Of a DNA stretch of 47,524 bases, positions 1-7,747 are shown piece after piece (position 1 is the first letter of the stretch; every line of letters begins with the position of its first letter). A program made the translations under genes and the position numbers. The notes below the pieces were generated by a model. The model did not search any database. It saw only the letters and a program-made list of their open reading frames with translations, and was not told the origin of the DNA. The DNA is from UMGS1484 sp045593325 (GTDB lineage: Bacteria; Bacillota; Clostridia; Oscillospirales; Acutalibacteraceae), in NCBI GenBank assembly GCA_045593325.1, contig JAZNWL010000027.1, positions 1-47,524 on the forward strand, written 5' to 3'.

Positions 1-249
1 AACTTGAACCACGATTTATGAAGGCAGATTTTCGCCTTCCCGTCGTTAAAATGCTCGTTAATACGTATAGTATTGCCTGCGCTTTCGCCTCGGTAAGACG
101 AAAATCTGCACTTCATAAATTCTTTGACCGATAACGGATGTAGTTTCGGATGATGGTGTCTTAGTTCGACGCGTGCGGGCTTGCCGCCCACACAAGGAGA
201 AGTAAGGCACCAGCGCCGAAAATCCTTCCGTTTCGGCGGGTTCAAGTTA
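1..249. repeat. MITE-like element with inverted repeats
   Basis: No gene is visible here. The first ~34 bases (AACTTGAACC...GATTTTCG) reappear inverted at about 211-248, so the segment is bounded by related ends. An inner inverted repeat pairs 14-34 with 99-120 almost perfectly (one base inserted). A third, partial copy of the end motif lies at 5428-5461. The structure fits a small non-autonomous repeat. No transposase is seen, and the left edge may be cut by the window. The stop codon of the 247-693 gene lies inside the right end. Confidence 0.5.
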
Positions 250-693
250 CCATGGTCTGGCTATACAAGCCCGATTATACACCCCTTCTGCATCGGTGGC
301 AAAATATTCCGACCAAAGGTAATTTTGCATAGGAATATCATACTTGCCGTAGGTGGCAAACACCAAGGAATAGGGTCTTGAAAATAGTCTGGTATTCTCC
401 CCTCTGCCGGTTCCTTGTTTGGACTCCACCAAAACGTCTCGAAATACCCGTACCCCTGTTTTTTGCAAGCGATGCCAACCTATCAACTCCCAAACAGCCA
501 AACAAAGGATAAAGGCGGTAAACCCACCGTAACTCCACCAAACAGCCTTCCATTCCTGCAAGCAAATTCCAATAAAAACAAAGACAGCCGCGAAAAAAAC
601 CAGGTCAGCCACCAGGAGACCGACAAAAGATTTCAACGATGTTTTCTTTCGCCAGGCTAAAATTTGACTTAAATAAACAACTTCCCGTTCCAT
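247..693 (-). CDS. small membrane protein, probably 3'-truncated
   Basis: 148-residue protein of unknown function. It has two hydrophobic segments (about residues 22-45 and 52-72) followed by a soluble tail. The ATG is preceded by a GGAGGG ribosome binding site. The layout, including a GKY motif in the tail, resembles the proteins at 4202-4810 and 4797-5318. Those two end in a conserved YxLV...K...IYN...F block that is missing here. The reading frame runs into the repeat at 211-249 and takes its stop from it. I infer that it is a truncated member of the same family. Its promoter (738-766) flanks the shared palindrome at 769-790. Confidence 0.6.
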   Translation of the reverse strand: MEREVVYLSQILAWRKKTSLKSFVGLLVADLVFFAAVFVFIGICLQEWKAVWWSYGGFTAFILCLAVWELIGWHRLQKTGVRVFRDVLVESKQGTGRGENTRLFSRPYSLVFATYGKYDIPMQNYLWSEYFATDAEGVYNRACIARPW

Positions 694-737
694 GGTATCC
701 CTCCGTTTTTAAGGATTTTTCTCCTGAATTTGCCGTT

Positions 738-766
738 ATTTTACCATATTCCCTCCTGAAAAGCAA
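738..766 (-). promoter_or_regulatory. promoter of the 247-693 gene
   Basis: On the minus strand, TTGCTT (766-761) and TAAAAT (743-738) are separated by 17 bases. A TG one base before the -10 makes it an extended -10 promoter. The palindrome at 769-790 starts three bases upstream of the -35 box. Confidence 0.6.
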
Positions 767-768
767 CA

Positions 769-790
769 AAGGTTACAATATTGTAACTTT
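769..790. promoter_or_regulatory. operator-like palindrome between divergent promoters
   Basis: A 22-base palindrome, core GGTTACAATATTGTAAC, with one G/T mismatch. It overlaps the -35 box of the rightward promoter and abuts the -35 box of the leftward one. A near-identical palindrome sits at the promoter of the convergent cluster (7376-7405). This position fits a repressor site controlling both directions. No DNA-binding protein is encoded in either cluster, so the regulator is unknown. Confidence 0.65.
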
Positions 791-816
791 ACATTGTTGT
801 TTTTTCTTTGTATAAT
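788..816 (+). promoter_or_regulatory. sigma-A promoter of the 857-5318 cluster
   Basis: TTTACA (788-793), a 17-base spacer and a consensus TATAAT (811-816), about 40 bases before the first start codon. The -35 box overlaps the last three bases of the palindrome. Confidence 0.75.
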
Positions 817-856
817 GAAGAAAAGGGTATGAAATTTTTACCAAGGAGGGGTGACA

Positions 857-1903
857 ATGAAGTACCAAACCAACAAACAAATATGGCAAATCATTTTCAT
901 TACCATTCCTCTGCTAACATTGGCATTATTTCTGTATTTTGCCAAAGGCAACTTCACCGAAGAATGGATAATCTTGACCATTGGTTCGTTGGTTGCCCAA
1001 GCAGAGCTGTTTTGGGGCATTCATCATTTGGCATTTTCCAAACAAAAAAACGCTTCCCATATTACCATTGACAAAGTATTTGTTGCCCTTGGCATTTTGT
1101 ACTTTTTGCTTCTTGGCGGGTATTTTTTAGTAAAACAATATGCCGCTCCCGATTACGCGTCGCTTATGTTGAATGTGTTCCCGATTTTCACCGCCTTCAG
1201 CTTATTGTTTCCCTTGGGTACTTTGTTGCTGTCAAAAAAGAAAAACCGAATTACCAAAGAAGACGCTCAAGAAGGAACAACAAACCATTCAAACCAGATT
1301 TCTAAAAGCCGTTTTTGGGAACTTTCCTTTGCAAAGGAGTGGATTGCCGGAAGTTTGGCAGTTGCTTTGTTACTCAGCGGAATCTATTTATTTGTGATTG
1401 ACACTAACCGCCCGCGAGCATACAAAGCCGATATTGATAAAGAAACCGTAGAGCAGTTGATTACAAAACTTAAATTTGAAAACAACGTGGATACCCTACA
1501 AGAAATTCATCAAAACAGGGTGGATGCCCTGGTGCATTTTTACTCCAAAGAAAAAGATAAACACGCAGCAAGCCTTGGCATCGGCCATTGGGCAGAGGAT
1601 AAAAACGCCACCTATTATTCTTATGAGGATCTGGATACAGAAGTTGTATTTACCCCATGCCATTACAATCCGCTGGTGGTAAAATGGGGCTATGGTTGGT
1701 ACCATAAAAAAGGGAATTTTTATGCCTCCCTTTATGATGAAGAGTCGGCAAAATCGTTACCCAATTACCGCAACTTCTTTCTTGTTAGTATTCGCACCGC
1801 CGAAAAAAACTGGTCTTTTTCGGTATTTTCCAAACAACAAAACGTAGAAAAACTTTTAGAACAGGTCATTTTAACCTATAACCGATTGGAGGATGTTCAA
1901 TGA
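857..1903 (+). CDS. multi-pass membrane protein of unknown function
   Basis: 348 residues. Four hydrophobic segments lie in the first ~110 residues and a fifth near residues 155-175. A soluble C-terminal half of about 170 residues follows, presumably extracellular. I chose the ATG at 857 because AAGGAGGG at 843-850 is correctly spaced for it; an in-frame GTG at 851 is too close. No family is recognised. It is the first gene of a six-gene cluster and overlaps the next gene by four bases (ATGA), which suggests translational coupling. Confidence 0.75.
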   Translation: MKYQTNKQIWQIIFITIPLLTLALFLYFAKGNFTEEWIILTIGSLVAQAELFWGIHHLAFSKQKNASHITIDKVFVALGILYFLLLGGYFLVKQYAAPDYASLMLNVFPIFTAFSLLFPLGTLLLSKKKNRITKEDAQEGTTNHSNQISKSRFWELSFAKEWIAGSLAVALLLSGIYLFVIDTNRPRAYKADIDKETVEQLITKLKFENNVDTLQEIHQNRVDALVHFYSKEKDKHAASLGIGHWAEDKNATYYSYEDLDTEVVFTPCHYNPLVVKWGYGWYHKKGNFYASLYDEESAKSLPNYRNFFLVSIRTAEKNWSFSVFSKQQNVEKLLEQVILTYNRLEDVQ

Positions 1904-2955
1904 AAAAACTCGTATCTGTTATTAGTTTACTGCTGATGTCGGTTTGCTTACTCACCGCATGCAGTAGTAAAGTGTACGTTCCGCAAAAAAACATTCAACT
2001 GAATTACAATAACCTTTCGGCAGGGTCTGCTTCTTATTGGTTGGAAAATGATAGGGTATTTTACCTGGATTCCGATGGGTTTGAATCCCGCTATGTTATG
2101 AACACCAAAAAGGGAGAAGAAATTATTATGGAAGCCGACGATCTATCGGTGGACTATATTTCCATGGCATATATGCAATGTTACGACAATTTCTTCTATT
2201 ATACGGTGGAACAACAAAACAACAATTCAATACTTTGTGATATTTATCAATATGATTGCACCACTAAAACCGAAACCTTCCTCACTGCAGTGGAAGATTT
2301 CAGCAATTTTTACGTGACAGAAGATTACCTCTACATAGAAAAGAATCAGGAAAATTTTGACGGATACCGCTACGTTCTTGACGTGTATTCCTTGGAAACC
2401 GGGGAAACAATCGAAGCGGTACCCGACATGTACGCCTGCGGAATACGCAACAACCGTCTTACTTACCTTGTAACCACCGATGATGGTTTTGATATTTTGG
2501 AATGGAACCCTCAAACCCAAAAATGCAAAACAATCGGCACCCTTGCTCTACCCATTACCCAGGACATTACCATTTATGAAATAGTGAATTTCACTTCCGA
2601 TTATATGATTTTAGAGGGGTACTACTCCCCTTCGGAAACCGGTCAGATTTACATTTACCATTTCAAAACCAAGGAACTGCAAACGGTGGAAACCAAATTT
2701 TCCATCTACAGTTTGATTGCCTTTGAAAACAGAGCATTTTTGACCTTGACGGATTATGATAGCATGAAAACCTATTTATATTCCCTGGAACTTCCCACGG
2801 GGGAATTGAACCAACTGGGCAGAATCCATGATGATAAATCTCTGTTTGTTACCTCGGACGAAGAAGTATACCTTTGTTCCGATTGGGAAGACTCCATTGT
2901 GTATTACCATATTGACGGCACCAAGGACGAAGTTTTGGTAAAGGAGAACAAGTAA
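1900..2955 (+). CDS. lipoprotein, beta-propeller-like
   Basis: 351 residues. A signal peptide ends in the lipobox LTAC (cysteine at about residue 21), so the protein should be lipid-anchored on the outer face of the membrane. The body has repeating short blocks with aromatic and Asp/Gly-rich turns (YLDSDG, YVTEDYLYI, YIYHFKTKEL). Such blocks are typical of DUF5050 or propeller-type sensor lipoproteins, but the family assignment is only an impression. It is coupled to the upstream membrane protein by an ATGA overlap, so the two may act together at the surface. Confidence 0.75.
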   Translation: MKKLVSVISLLLMSVCLLTACSSKVYVPQKNIQLNYNNLSAGSASYWLENDRVFYLDSDGFESRYVMNTKKGEEIIMEADDLSVDYISMAYMQCYDNFFYYTVEQQNNNSILCDIYQYDCTTKTETFLTAVEDFSNFYVTEDYLYIEKNQENFDGYRYVLDVYSLETGETIEAVPDMYACGIRNNRLTYLVTTDDGFDILEWNPQTQKCKTIGTLALPITQDITIYEIVNFTSDYMILEGYYSPSETGQIYIYHFKTKELQTVETKFSIYSLIAFENRAFLTLTDYDSMKTYLYSLELPTGELNQLGRIHDDKSLFVTSDEEVYLCSDWEDSIVYYHIDGTKDEVLVKENK

Positions 2956-2983
2956 CACACCCTTCCTACAAGGAGATGAGAGT

Positions 2984-3448
2984 ATGCAACCCATACAAAC
3001 CAAAAAGACCAAATTTTTAGTATTTTCTTTTTTGATTCCCATTGCCACCGTTGTCGCAGGATATTTAGCTTTACAATACATTGGGGGCACCACCAGCGAC
3101 CTTGGTGGAGCAATTTTTGCAGCCATGATATTCCTCTTTGCTTTGCTTTTCGCCTTTGTAGAAGTGGAACTTTCCCTTTCTTTGTGGGTGGTACGGTTTC
3201 AAAAAGAAACCCGTTCAAAATTCAATTTACGACTAAACCAAGCCAAACTCATAGCCGGTGGCGTTTGGTTGGTTGCCTGTTGGATATTGGGACTTTTGGC
3301 ATTGAATTCTATGGAGGAAATCTATTTTCATATTTTAGAAATTATAAGTTTAATTTACGCCGGAATTTGCATCCTCATCAATATTCTCACCACCATTGGT
3401 TGGATTCGCCATAAACAAAAAAATTCGCAAGGAGAGTTAAACAAATGA
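2984..3448 (+). CDS. small four-helix membrane protein
   Basis: 154 residues, unknown function. Four hydrophobic segments lie at roughly 10-32, 38-62, 82-103 and 110-135, followed by a short basic tail. AAGGAGATGAG lies just before the ATG at 2984. The gene ends inside the start of the ZIP transporter gene (ATGA overlap), so the two are probably translated together. Confidence 0.7.
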   Translation: MQPIQTKKTKFLVFSFLIPIATVVAGYLALQYIGGTTSDLGGAIFAAMIFLFALLFAFVEVELSLSLWVVRFQKETRSKFNLRLNQAKLIAGGVWLVACWILGLLALNSMEEIYFHILEIISLIYAGICILINILTTIGWIRHKQKNSQGELNK

Positions 3449-4197
3449 AAATGGTTTTATTGACCGCCCTTGGGGTTGGGGGCGCCACCTTGCTGGGCTC
3501 GATCATTGGATTTTTATTCAAAAAAATGTCCCATAAATTTTCCGATATTATCCTTGCCTTTGCTGCTGGGGTGATGTTGGCAGCCGCTGTGCTGGGGCTG
3601 ATTCTTCCCTCGTTAGAATACGGCGGGGACTACGGAATTCTCATCACCGTTGCAGGCATTTTCGCCGGGGCATTGTGCCTGAATCTCATTGACAAATTGG
3701 TCCCCCATTTGCATAAACTCATGGGTCCCGATCTGGAACCCCACAACAATGCCAATTTAAGCAAGGTGCTGTTATTCGTCACCGCCATTGCCATTCACAA
3801 CCTGCCAGAAGGCATTGCCGCAGGGGTTGGGTTCGGTTCGGGAAACACTCACCAGGCTCTGTTAATTGCCGGGGGGATCGCCCTGCAGAATATTCCTGAA
3901 GGTATGGTGATTATCGCTCCCATGCTGGCGGCAGGAGTTTCTCCCCGTAAAACCTTTGTTTGCGCCTTAATTACAGGACTAGTGGAAGTGGTTGGCACCT
4001 TCATCGGCTATTTTGCCGTAAGCCTTGCCACAGCCATTCTTCCCTTTGCCCTTGCCTTTGCCGGGGGCACCATGCTGTATGTGATCAGCGACGAAATGAT
4101 TCCCGAAACCCACGCCCACGGGGAACAACGCTTTGCCACCTATTCCCTTTTGGTTGGCTTTTGCGTAATGCTGGTTTCGGACGTATTGTTAGGGTGA
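3445..4197 (+). CDS. ZIP-family divalent metal transporter
   Basis: 250 residues, the usual length for bacterial ZIP proteins, which import zinc, iron or manganese across the membrane. The two signature helices are plain: HNLPEG at about residues 114-119 and QNIPEG at about 148-153. These carry the His/Asn/Pro/Glu residues that line the metal site. About eight transmembrane segments can be counted, with a His-rich loop (HLHKLMG) before the first signature. The start ATG at 3445 overlaps the previous stop. It is the only gene of clear function in this cluster, so metal supply may be the theme. Confidence 0.9.
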   Translation: MKMVLLTALGVGGATLLGSIIGFLFKKMSHKFSDIILAFAAGVMLAAAVLGLILPSLEYGGDYGILITVAGIFAGALCLNLIDKLVPHLHKLMGPDLEPHNNANLSKVLLFVTAIAIHNLPEGIAAGVGFGSGNTHQALLIAGGIALQNIPEGMVIIAPMLAAGVSPRKTFVCALITGLVEVVGTFIGYFAVSLATAILPFALAFAGGTMLYVISDEMIPETHAHGEQRFATYSLLVGFCVMLVSDVLLG

Positions 4198-4201
4198 TAA
4201 A

Positions 4202-4810
4202 ATGAACGAACAAACCAAAACCATTACCACCAAATTAACCCATGATATCATTCAAAAAGATTTTTTCGCCCTTCACGTTAGTTATTTAAAAATCGTACGC
4301 AATCTCGCCCTAATCCTTTTTTGTTTTATTTTTATGGCAACATGGATATTCGCCCTTCTGCCAATGGAAAACAAAACTTTGGCAATTATTTTTGCATTTC
4401 CCGTTTGGCTTCTCTTTCTCTTAGCCGTATTTATGTTGGCACAATGGGGATGTGATATTTTTCGCATATTAACCGGGCGATACCAAGTGGTAACCGACTA
4501 CGTGCAACAACGAAGAGACCGCTACGAACTCAAAAGGAATTCCCTGTGGTATCAATATTCCTATCGCCTCAAAACCGTTCTGTATAGCGGAATTCCACTG
4601 GATGAACTGCTTTTTTCAAAAAAACGATATTTTGCTTTAGAAAACCATATCTATTATAAGTGGTCCCCTATGTTTGAACTAAACGATGACCAAATTTTTG
4701 AACACGCCCAAATCGGTACCAAATACCATTTGGTATTGGTGGGGAAAAGCGTTGTACTGATTTATAATGCCGAGCATTTTTTATTGGAGGATATGTATGA
4801 GAAAAATTGA
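4202..4810 (+). CDS. two-helix membrane protein, IYN-tail family
   Basis: 202 residues. There is an N-terminal cytosolic stretch, two hydrophobic segments (about 34-56 and 62-84), then a ~115-residue soluble domain ending in YHLVLVGKSVVLIYN. The same ending pattern occurs in the next gene (YLLVMANKKILGIYN), so the two are paralogues in tandem. The ribosome binding site is weak (AGGG), and translation may follow from the ZIP gene four bases upstream. Function is unknown. Confidence 0.7.
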   Translation: MNEQTKTITTKLTHDIIQKDFFALHVSYLKIVRNLALILFCFIFMATWIFALLPMENKTLAIIFAFPVWLLFLLAVFMLAQWGCDIFRILTGRYQVVTDYVQQRRDRYELKRNSLWYQYSYRLKTVLYSGIPLDELLFSKKRYFALENHIYYKWSPMFELNDDQIFEHAQIGTKYHLVLVGKSVVLIYNAEHFLLEDMYEKN

Positions 4811-5318
4811 ATTGCAACACCAAACCATTCTATCCCAGTATGTAAAATCCCACTTTGGTATCAGTTTTTGGGTTTTTTTGGGGTTTTCCCTATTGCTAAT
4901 TGCCGGAGATATTTATGACGTTATTATAGGGCGGCACATCACCTTAACCACCATTGGCATATTGGTTATTGCCGACAGTTTGTTATGGGTGATTATTACT
5001 CAATTAATAGGATACCTGAACTTAAGGAAAGGAAATTACCGAATTGTAACAGACATTGTGGTACAAATTGAAGGAGAACACCAATTTTATTCAAATCGTA
5101 CTCCCACCAAACCCATTATTTTTCATTTTTATCAACGGGGAAAATACCAAATGGTGTTTGACAGTTACAAAAAAGAAATTAAAAACGTATACCAAGACCA
5201 AAAAGATCTTGACCGCACCATAGAAGTGGGCGATACTTATCTCCTTGTAATGGCAAACAAAAAAATCTTAGGCATTTACAATACTCGGATTTTCAACTAT
5301 AAGGAGGATAAAGAATAA
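4797..5318 (+). CDS. two-helix membrane protein, IYN-tail family
   Basis: 173 residues, paralogue of the preceding gene. Two hydrophobic segments (about 20-40 and 48-70) are followed by a soluble domain with RGKYQMV and the closing YLLV...KKILGIYN block. I chose ATG 4797 because GGAGG at 4786-4790 is six bases away; an earlier in-frame ATG lacks a site. It overlaps the previous gene by 14 bases and is last in the cluster, followed by a strong hairpin. Confidence 0.7.
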   Translation: MRKIELQHQTILSQYVKSHFGISFWVFLGFSLLLIAGDIYDVIIGRHITLTTIGILVIADSLLWVIITQLIGYLNLRKGNYRIVTDIVVQIEGEHQFYSNRTPTKPIIFHFYQRGKYQMVFDSYKKEIKNVYQDQKDLDRTIEVGDTYLLVMANKKILGIYNTRIFNYKEDKE

Positions 5319-5356
5319 AGAGGAACACCCGGTCCCGCCAATCGTGCTTAAATACA

Positions 5357-5400
5357 TAAAACCTCCGCATCATTCGTGGTTGAATGATACGGAGGTTTTA
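5357..5400. terminator. bidirectional terminator
   Basis: A 19-base-pair hairpin with one G-U pair (arms 5357-5375 and 5382-5400, six-base loop). It begins with an A-run and ends with TTTTA, so it can stop transcripts from both convergent clusters. Confidence 0.8.
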
Positions 5401-5427
5401 TATTTCTTTCCATAGCCAAACTATAGT

Positions 5428-5461
5428 AACTTGAACCCATCGAAACGCACGATTTTCGGTT
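5428..5461 (+). repeat. third copy of the ~34-bp border repeat
   Basis: GTAACTTGAACCC..CGAAACG...GATTTTCGG matches the inverse of 211-249 at most positions and has the same ends as 1-34. It abuts the stop codon of the small gene at 5460-5588. Together, the copies at 211-249 and 5428-5461 enclose the 250-5427 segment as an inverted pair. Confidence 0.55.
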
Positions 5462-5588
5462 AAAACAAGGGCGAACCAATTTGCGCTTCACAACTGCGGA
5501 ATCCCCAAACAAACAATGCAATTATCACAGCCCATGCAATGGCAACAACAATGCCAGCGCCAATCCATTCTTTCCTGTTCTTGTTCAT
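5460..5588 (-). CDS. 42-residue membrane peptide
   Basis: Short basic N-terminus (MNKNRKEW), one hydrophobic helix (about residues 9-30) and a short tail with one Cys. I chose ATG 5588 because AAAGGCGG precedes it, much as AAAGGCG precedes the upstream neighbour. Longer starts to 5660 lack a site at a usable distance. The stop lies directly beside the 5428-5461 repeat, so the end may be altered. Function is unknown. Confidence 0.5.
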   Translation of the reverse strand: MNKNRKEWIGAGIVVAIAWAVIIALFVWGFRSCEAQIGSPLF

Positions 5589-5660
5589 AGGATACCGCCT
5601 TTCTGTAAAATCGGTATTCAATGCCATAATCAAAATCCGAATCGTTCCTCCAACTAACAC

Positions 5661-6020
5661 CTATTTGATGATTCCAAACCGATAGGAGAAATAATGCCAA
5701 AAATTCGCCCATCCATCCTGATCCACCATAAATCCAAGAAATTTTTCCAACAGAAACAACCAAAGGAAAAGGATTTTTTCGGGCTTCACCATGGCTTTGG
5801 ATTTCACGATTTTCACTACAATTACAATGTCGATTGCTATAAAAGCAAGCAATGCCAAAACACCGATGGGAATCCCCACCACACCGTCGGGATTATTAGC
5901 AATTCCGTGAGAAAAATGAAAAGCAAGATTCAAAAATCCCGCGGTATACATTGCTGATATAAAGCTATACGTCAGGCACACCAGATATTTGAGACCCTTT
6001 AACAGATTCTGTTTTGTCAT
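5661..6020 (-). CDS. small multi-pass membrane protein
   Basis: 119 residues with three or four hydrophobic segments (about 10-33, 45-70, 80-98). No family is recognised. The ribosome binding site GGGAAAGGCG is eight to ten bases before the ATG. It lies in the leftward cluster running from 7152 to 5460. Confidence 0.65.
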   Translation of the reverse strand: MTKQNLLKGLKYLVCLTYSFISAMYTAGFLNLAFHFSHGIANNPDGVVGIPIGVLALLAFIAIDIVIVVKIVKSKAMVKPEKILFLWLFLLEKFLGFMVDQDGWANFWHYFSYRFGIIK

Positions 6021-6100
6021 GATACTACGCCTTTCCCATTTCAGGTGACGAACTCATTGCAACTGCAGTTGATGAGTCCAAGGTTTATCCCATCCTGCTT

Positions 6101-6736
6101 TCACGGGTATACCACCTTTGCTTGGGCAATCAATTCTTGGCAATAGGCATCAAACTGCTCATCCAAGGTAATTTTGCTATCGCTGTTATAATCATCACTT
6201 TTAGCAAAAACGATTTTCAGTTTTGTAATGTTATATAGGTCATAACTAAACTGTTCTGACAATGTCAGCGTTTCGTCAGCTGTTTGTTGGTATTCCGACA
6301 TTGCCCCTTGGAAATGCTTGTAAAAGGCCTTTTGCGAATCATCGGTTTGCAAAAGGTTCCATTCGCGTTCTAATTGGATTTTGGTTTCCTCAAAAGAAAG
6401 CTGATCCTCTTTCAAATATTGACGAACCACTTCCCCTAAAATCAATTCCTCTAAAGCCCCTGTTTGGTCGATGGCTCCTTGCACCTTGGCATAAGCGGCA
6501 GAGGCATCATCCTCTTGCATGTTTTCCCATAAGGTGTCGGCATAAGCTTTGTTTCGGATCTGGTTAATAAGAATCCGATTATCCACCTGTTCCCGAGTAA
6601 TTTCCACACCGTTTACCGCCGCCACAGCATTTTCGGAAAGAACCGGCTCCCTTTCCCTCAAAAGAAAGTACACCCCACTAACGATAAGGGCAACCGCAAC
6701 GGTTATTATCATAATTTTTATGGTTAATTTCATCAT
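6101..6736 (-). CDS. membrane-anchored SurA/PrsA-N-like protein
   Basis: 211 residues. One N-terminal helix (about 4-26) anchors an extracytoplasmic domain. That domain starts with AVAAVNGVEITREQVDNRI, the typical opening of the SurA/PrsA N-terminal chaperone fold. A charged helical region with many Glu and Gln follows. No parvulin prolyl-isomerase domain follows, so this is a chaperone-like domain without the catalytic part. It may assist folding of exported partners from the same regulon (inference). Confidence 0.7.
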   Translation of the reverse strand: MMKLTIKIMIITVAVALIVSGVYFLLREREPVLSENAVAAVNGVEITREQVDNRILINQIRNKAYADTLWENMQEDDASAAYAKVQGAIDQTGALEELILGEVVRQYLKEDQLSFEETKIQLEREWNLLQTDDSQKAFYKHFQGAMSEYQQTADETLTLSEQFSYDLYNITKLKIVFAKSDDYNSDSKITLDEQFDAYCQELIAQAKVVYP

Positions 6737-6789
6737 GATTTCTTCCTTTCCGTGGTATGTTCAATTTCTACCTTCGCCAAAAGTATCAA

Positions 6790-7152
6790 TCATTCTGCCT
6801 GATACCAAAAAGAATACCAATTTGATATACGCCGAAACAAATTAGTTTCACGGTTTTCCCATTTCCAACAAGAAACGCCTTGTTCTTCTAAAAATCGGAT
6901 GAATTTCTTTTTGGAAAACCACGTGGCCTGTAAATTTGGCAGGTTGGAAGAATCCGTGAGTTGCAACCGCATTTTAGGAAAAATAGAAGTATAATGCAAA
7001 CATGCAATTTTTGATAGAGGAATCACGTGAGATTGACGGTAAAAGATGCCACCCCGGATGCAAACTTGTTCCTCATTAAAATAAACTTTGCTGAAATCCG
7101 AATAAATAACGCCTTTACGAATAATATCAACGCCAAATTTTTGGTTAGTCAA
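6790..7152 (-). CDS. conserved hypothetical, possible PH-like domain
   Basis: 120 residues, no transmembrane segment. The alternating beta-strand pattern (VYFNEEQVCIRGG, SHVIPLSKIACLHY, RLQLTD) followed by a C-terminal helix (KKFIRFLEEQG) resembles bacterial PH-like domains. That is a weak guess. I chose the TTG at 7152 because AAGGGGAG lies seven bases before it; a further TTG at 7191 has no site. It is the first gene after the promoter at 7349-7377. Confidence 0.55.
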   Translation of the reverse strand: MTNQKFGVDIIRKGVIYSDFSKVYFNEEQVCIRGGIFYRQSHVIPLSKIACLHYTSIFPKMRLQLTDSSNLPNLQATWFSKKKFIRFLEEQGVSCWKWENRETNLFRRISNWYSFWYQAE

Positions 7153-7348
7153 TTTTGTTCTCCCCTTCTTGTTTTCCCGACAAGTTAGCAAAACAACTCA
7201 CTCACACAGCACCCGTGCAGATTGGTCAGACTTGGAAAATAGGTGCGACGATGGGTATCTGCAAGTAGAATCTTTATTAACATTACCAAGTGAAAAATCA
7301 AGGCAAATGCACAATACAATCCGTGTTACCATTTATTCTCTTTATTTT

Positions 7349-7377
7349 ATTATAACAAACCTGACCAGAAAAGTAAA
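7349..7377 (-). promoter_or_regulatory. sigma-A promoter of the leftward cluster
   Basis: On the minus strand, TTTACT (7377-7372), a 17-base spacer and TATAAT (7354-7349). The -35 box overlaps the edge of the palindrome at 7376-7405, the same arrangement as at 769-816. Confidence 0.75.
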
Positions 7378-7405
7378 GAAAGGTTACAATACTGTAACCT
7401 TTCTT
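7376..7405. promoter_or_regulatory. operator-like palindrome, second copy
   Basis: A 30-base inverted repeat with core GGTTACAATACTGTAACC and one mismatch near the centre. It matches the palindrome at 769-790 in 18 core positions but one. The long arms could also form an RNA hairpin. The promoter-proximal position at two separate loci argues for protein binding. Its centre-to-minus-35 distance equals that of the leftward promoter at 738-766. Confidence 0.65.
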
Positions 7406-7530
7406 AGATGATTTTCGCAAAACGATGAGGGAAATTTATGGAAGTTAACCATCAATTCTATAATCTTTGCATTTGTTTTCAACAAAGAAACCGAAGCAAT
7501 ACAGTTAATTCCACAAACAGATAAATTCAT
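7384..7530 (-). CDS. possible 48-residue small protein
   Basis: Begins MNLSVCGINC with GGAGG nine bases before the ATG. A TG-extended -10 (TATAAT at 7568-7563) lies about 33 bases upstream, though the -35 is poor. The stop falls inside the palindrome 7376-7405. There is no transmembrane helix and no family match. It may be a genuine small gene, a leader peptide or the remnant of a longer gene. The expression signals are better than chance, but the protein gives no support. Confidence 0.35.
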   Translation of the reverse strand: MNLSVCGINCIASVSLLKTNAKIIELMVNFHKFPSSFCENHLRKVTVL

Positions 7531-7616
7531 ACGTATTTTCCTCCAACTTCATCGTCGAGCATATTATACCATATTGGTGTCGGTGGTGAATATTGAAAAA
7601 TGAATAATACAAACAA

Positions 7617-7647
7617 AAATCCGCTCTCTTACGAGAACGGATTTTTG
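7617..7647 (-). terminator. terminator of the tRNA-Leu transcript
   Basis: Hairpin AAATCCG.TCTC / GAGA.CGGATTT with a GTAA-type loop, followed by T-rich sequence, directly downstream of the encoded CCA end. Confidence 0.75.
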
Positions 7648-7649
7648 TT

Positions 7650-7736
7650 TGGTGCTGGTGACCGGGGTCGAACCGGTACGATGTTGCCATCACGGGATTT
7701 TAAGTCCCGGGCGTCTGCCTGTTCCGCCACACCAGC
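7650..7736 (-). tRNA. tRNA-Leu (anticodon UAA)
   Basis: Reads as a complete class II tRNA on the minus strand. The acceptor stem is GCTGGTG/CACCAGC. The anticodon arm has CTTAAAA in the loop (anticodon TAA). A long variable arm (TGATGGCAACATCG), a T-arm with GGTTCGACCC and an encoded CCA at 7652-7650 follow. The long variable arm and UAA anticodon identify leucine. Confidence 0.95.
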
Positions 7737-7747
7737 GAATGTTCAAA

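Larger units (their letters stand above)
7193..7649. other. intergenic region: promoter, operator, small ORF, tRNA terminator
   Basis: Between the 6790-7152 gene and the tRNA this stretch holds a leader of about 190 bases, the promoter 7349-7377, the palindrome 7376-7405, a possible 48-codon gene at 7384-7530 and the tRNA terminator 7617-7647. The leader (7160-7345) shows no structure I recognise. Confidence 0.5.

Noticed and set aside
211..249. Integron attC site
   Set aside because: The inverted ends lack the core-site consensus, and there is no integrase or cassette array.
5488..5763. 91-residue minus-strand frame
   Set aside because: It overlaps two better supported membrane-protein genes in another frame and has an implausible Cys/Trp-rich tail.
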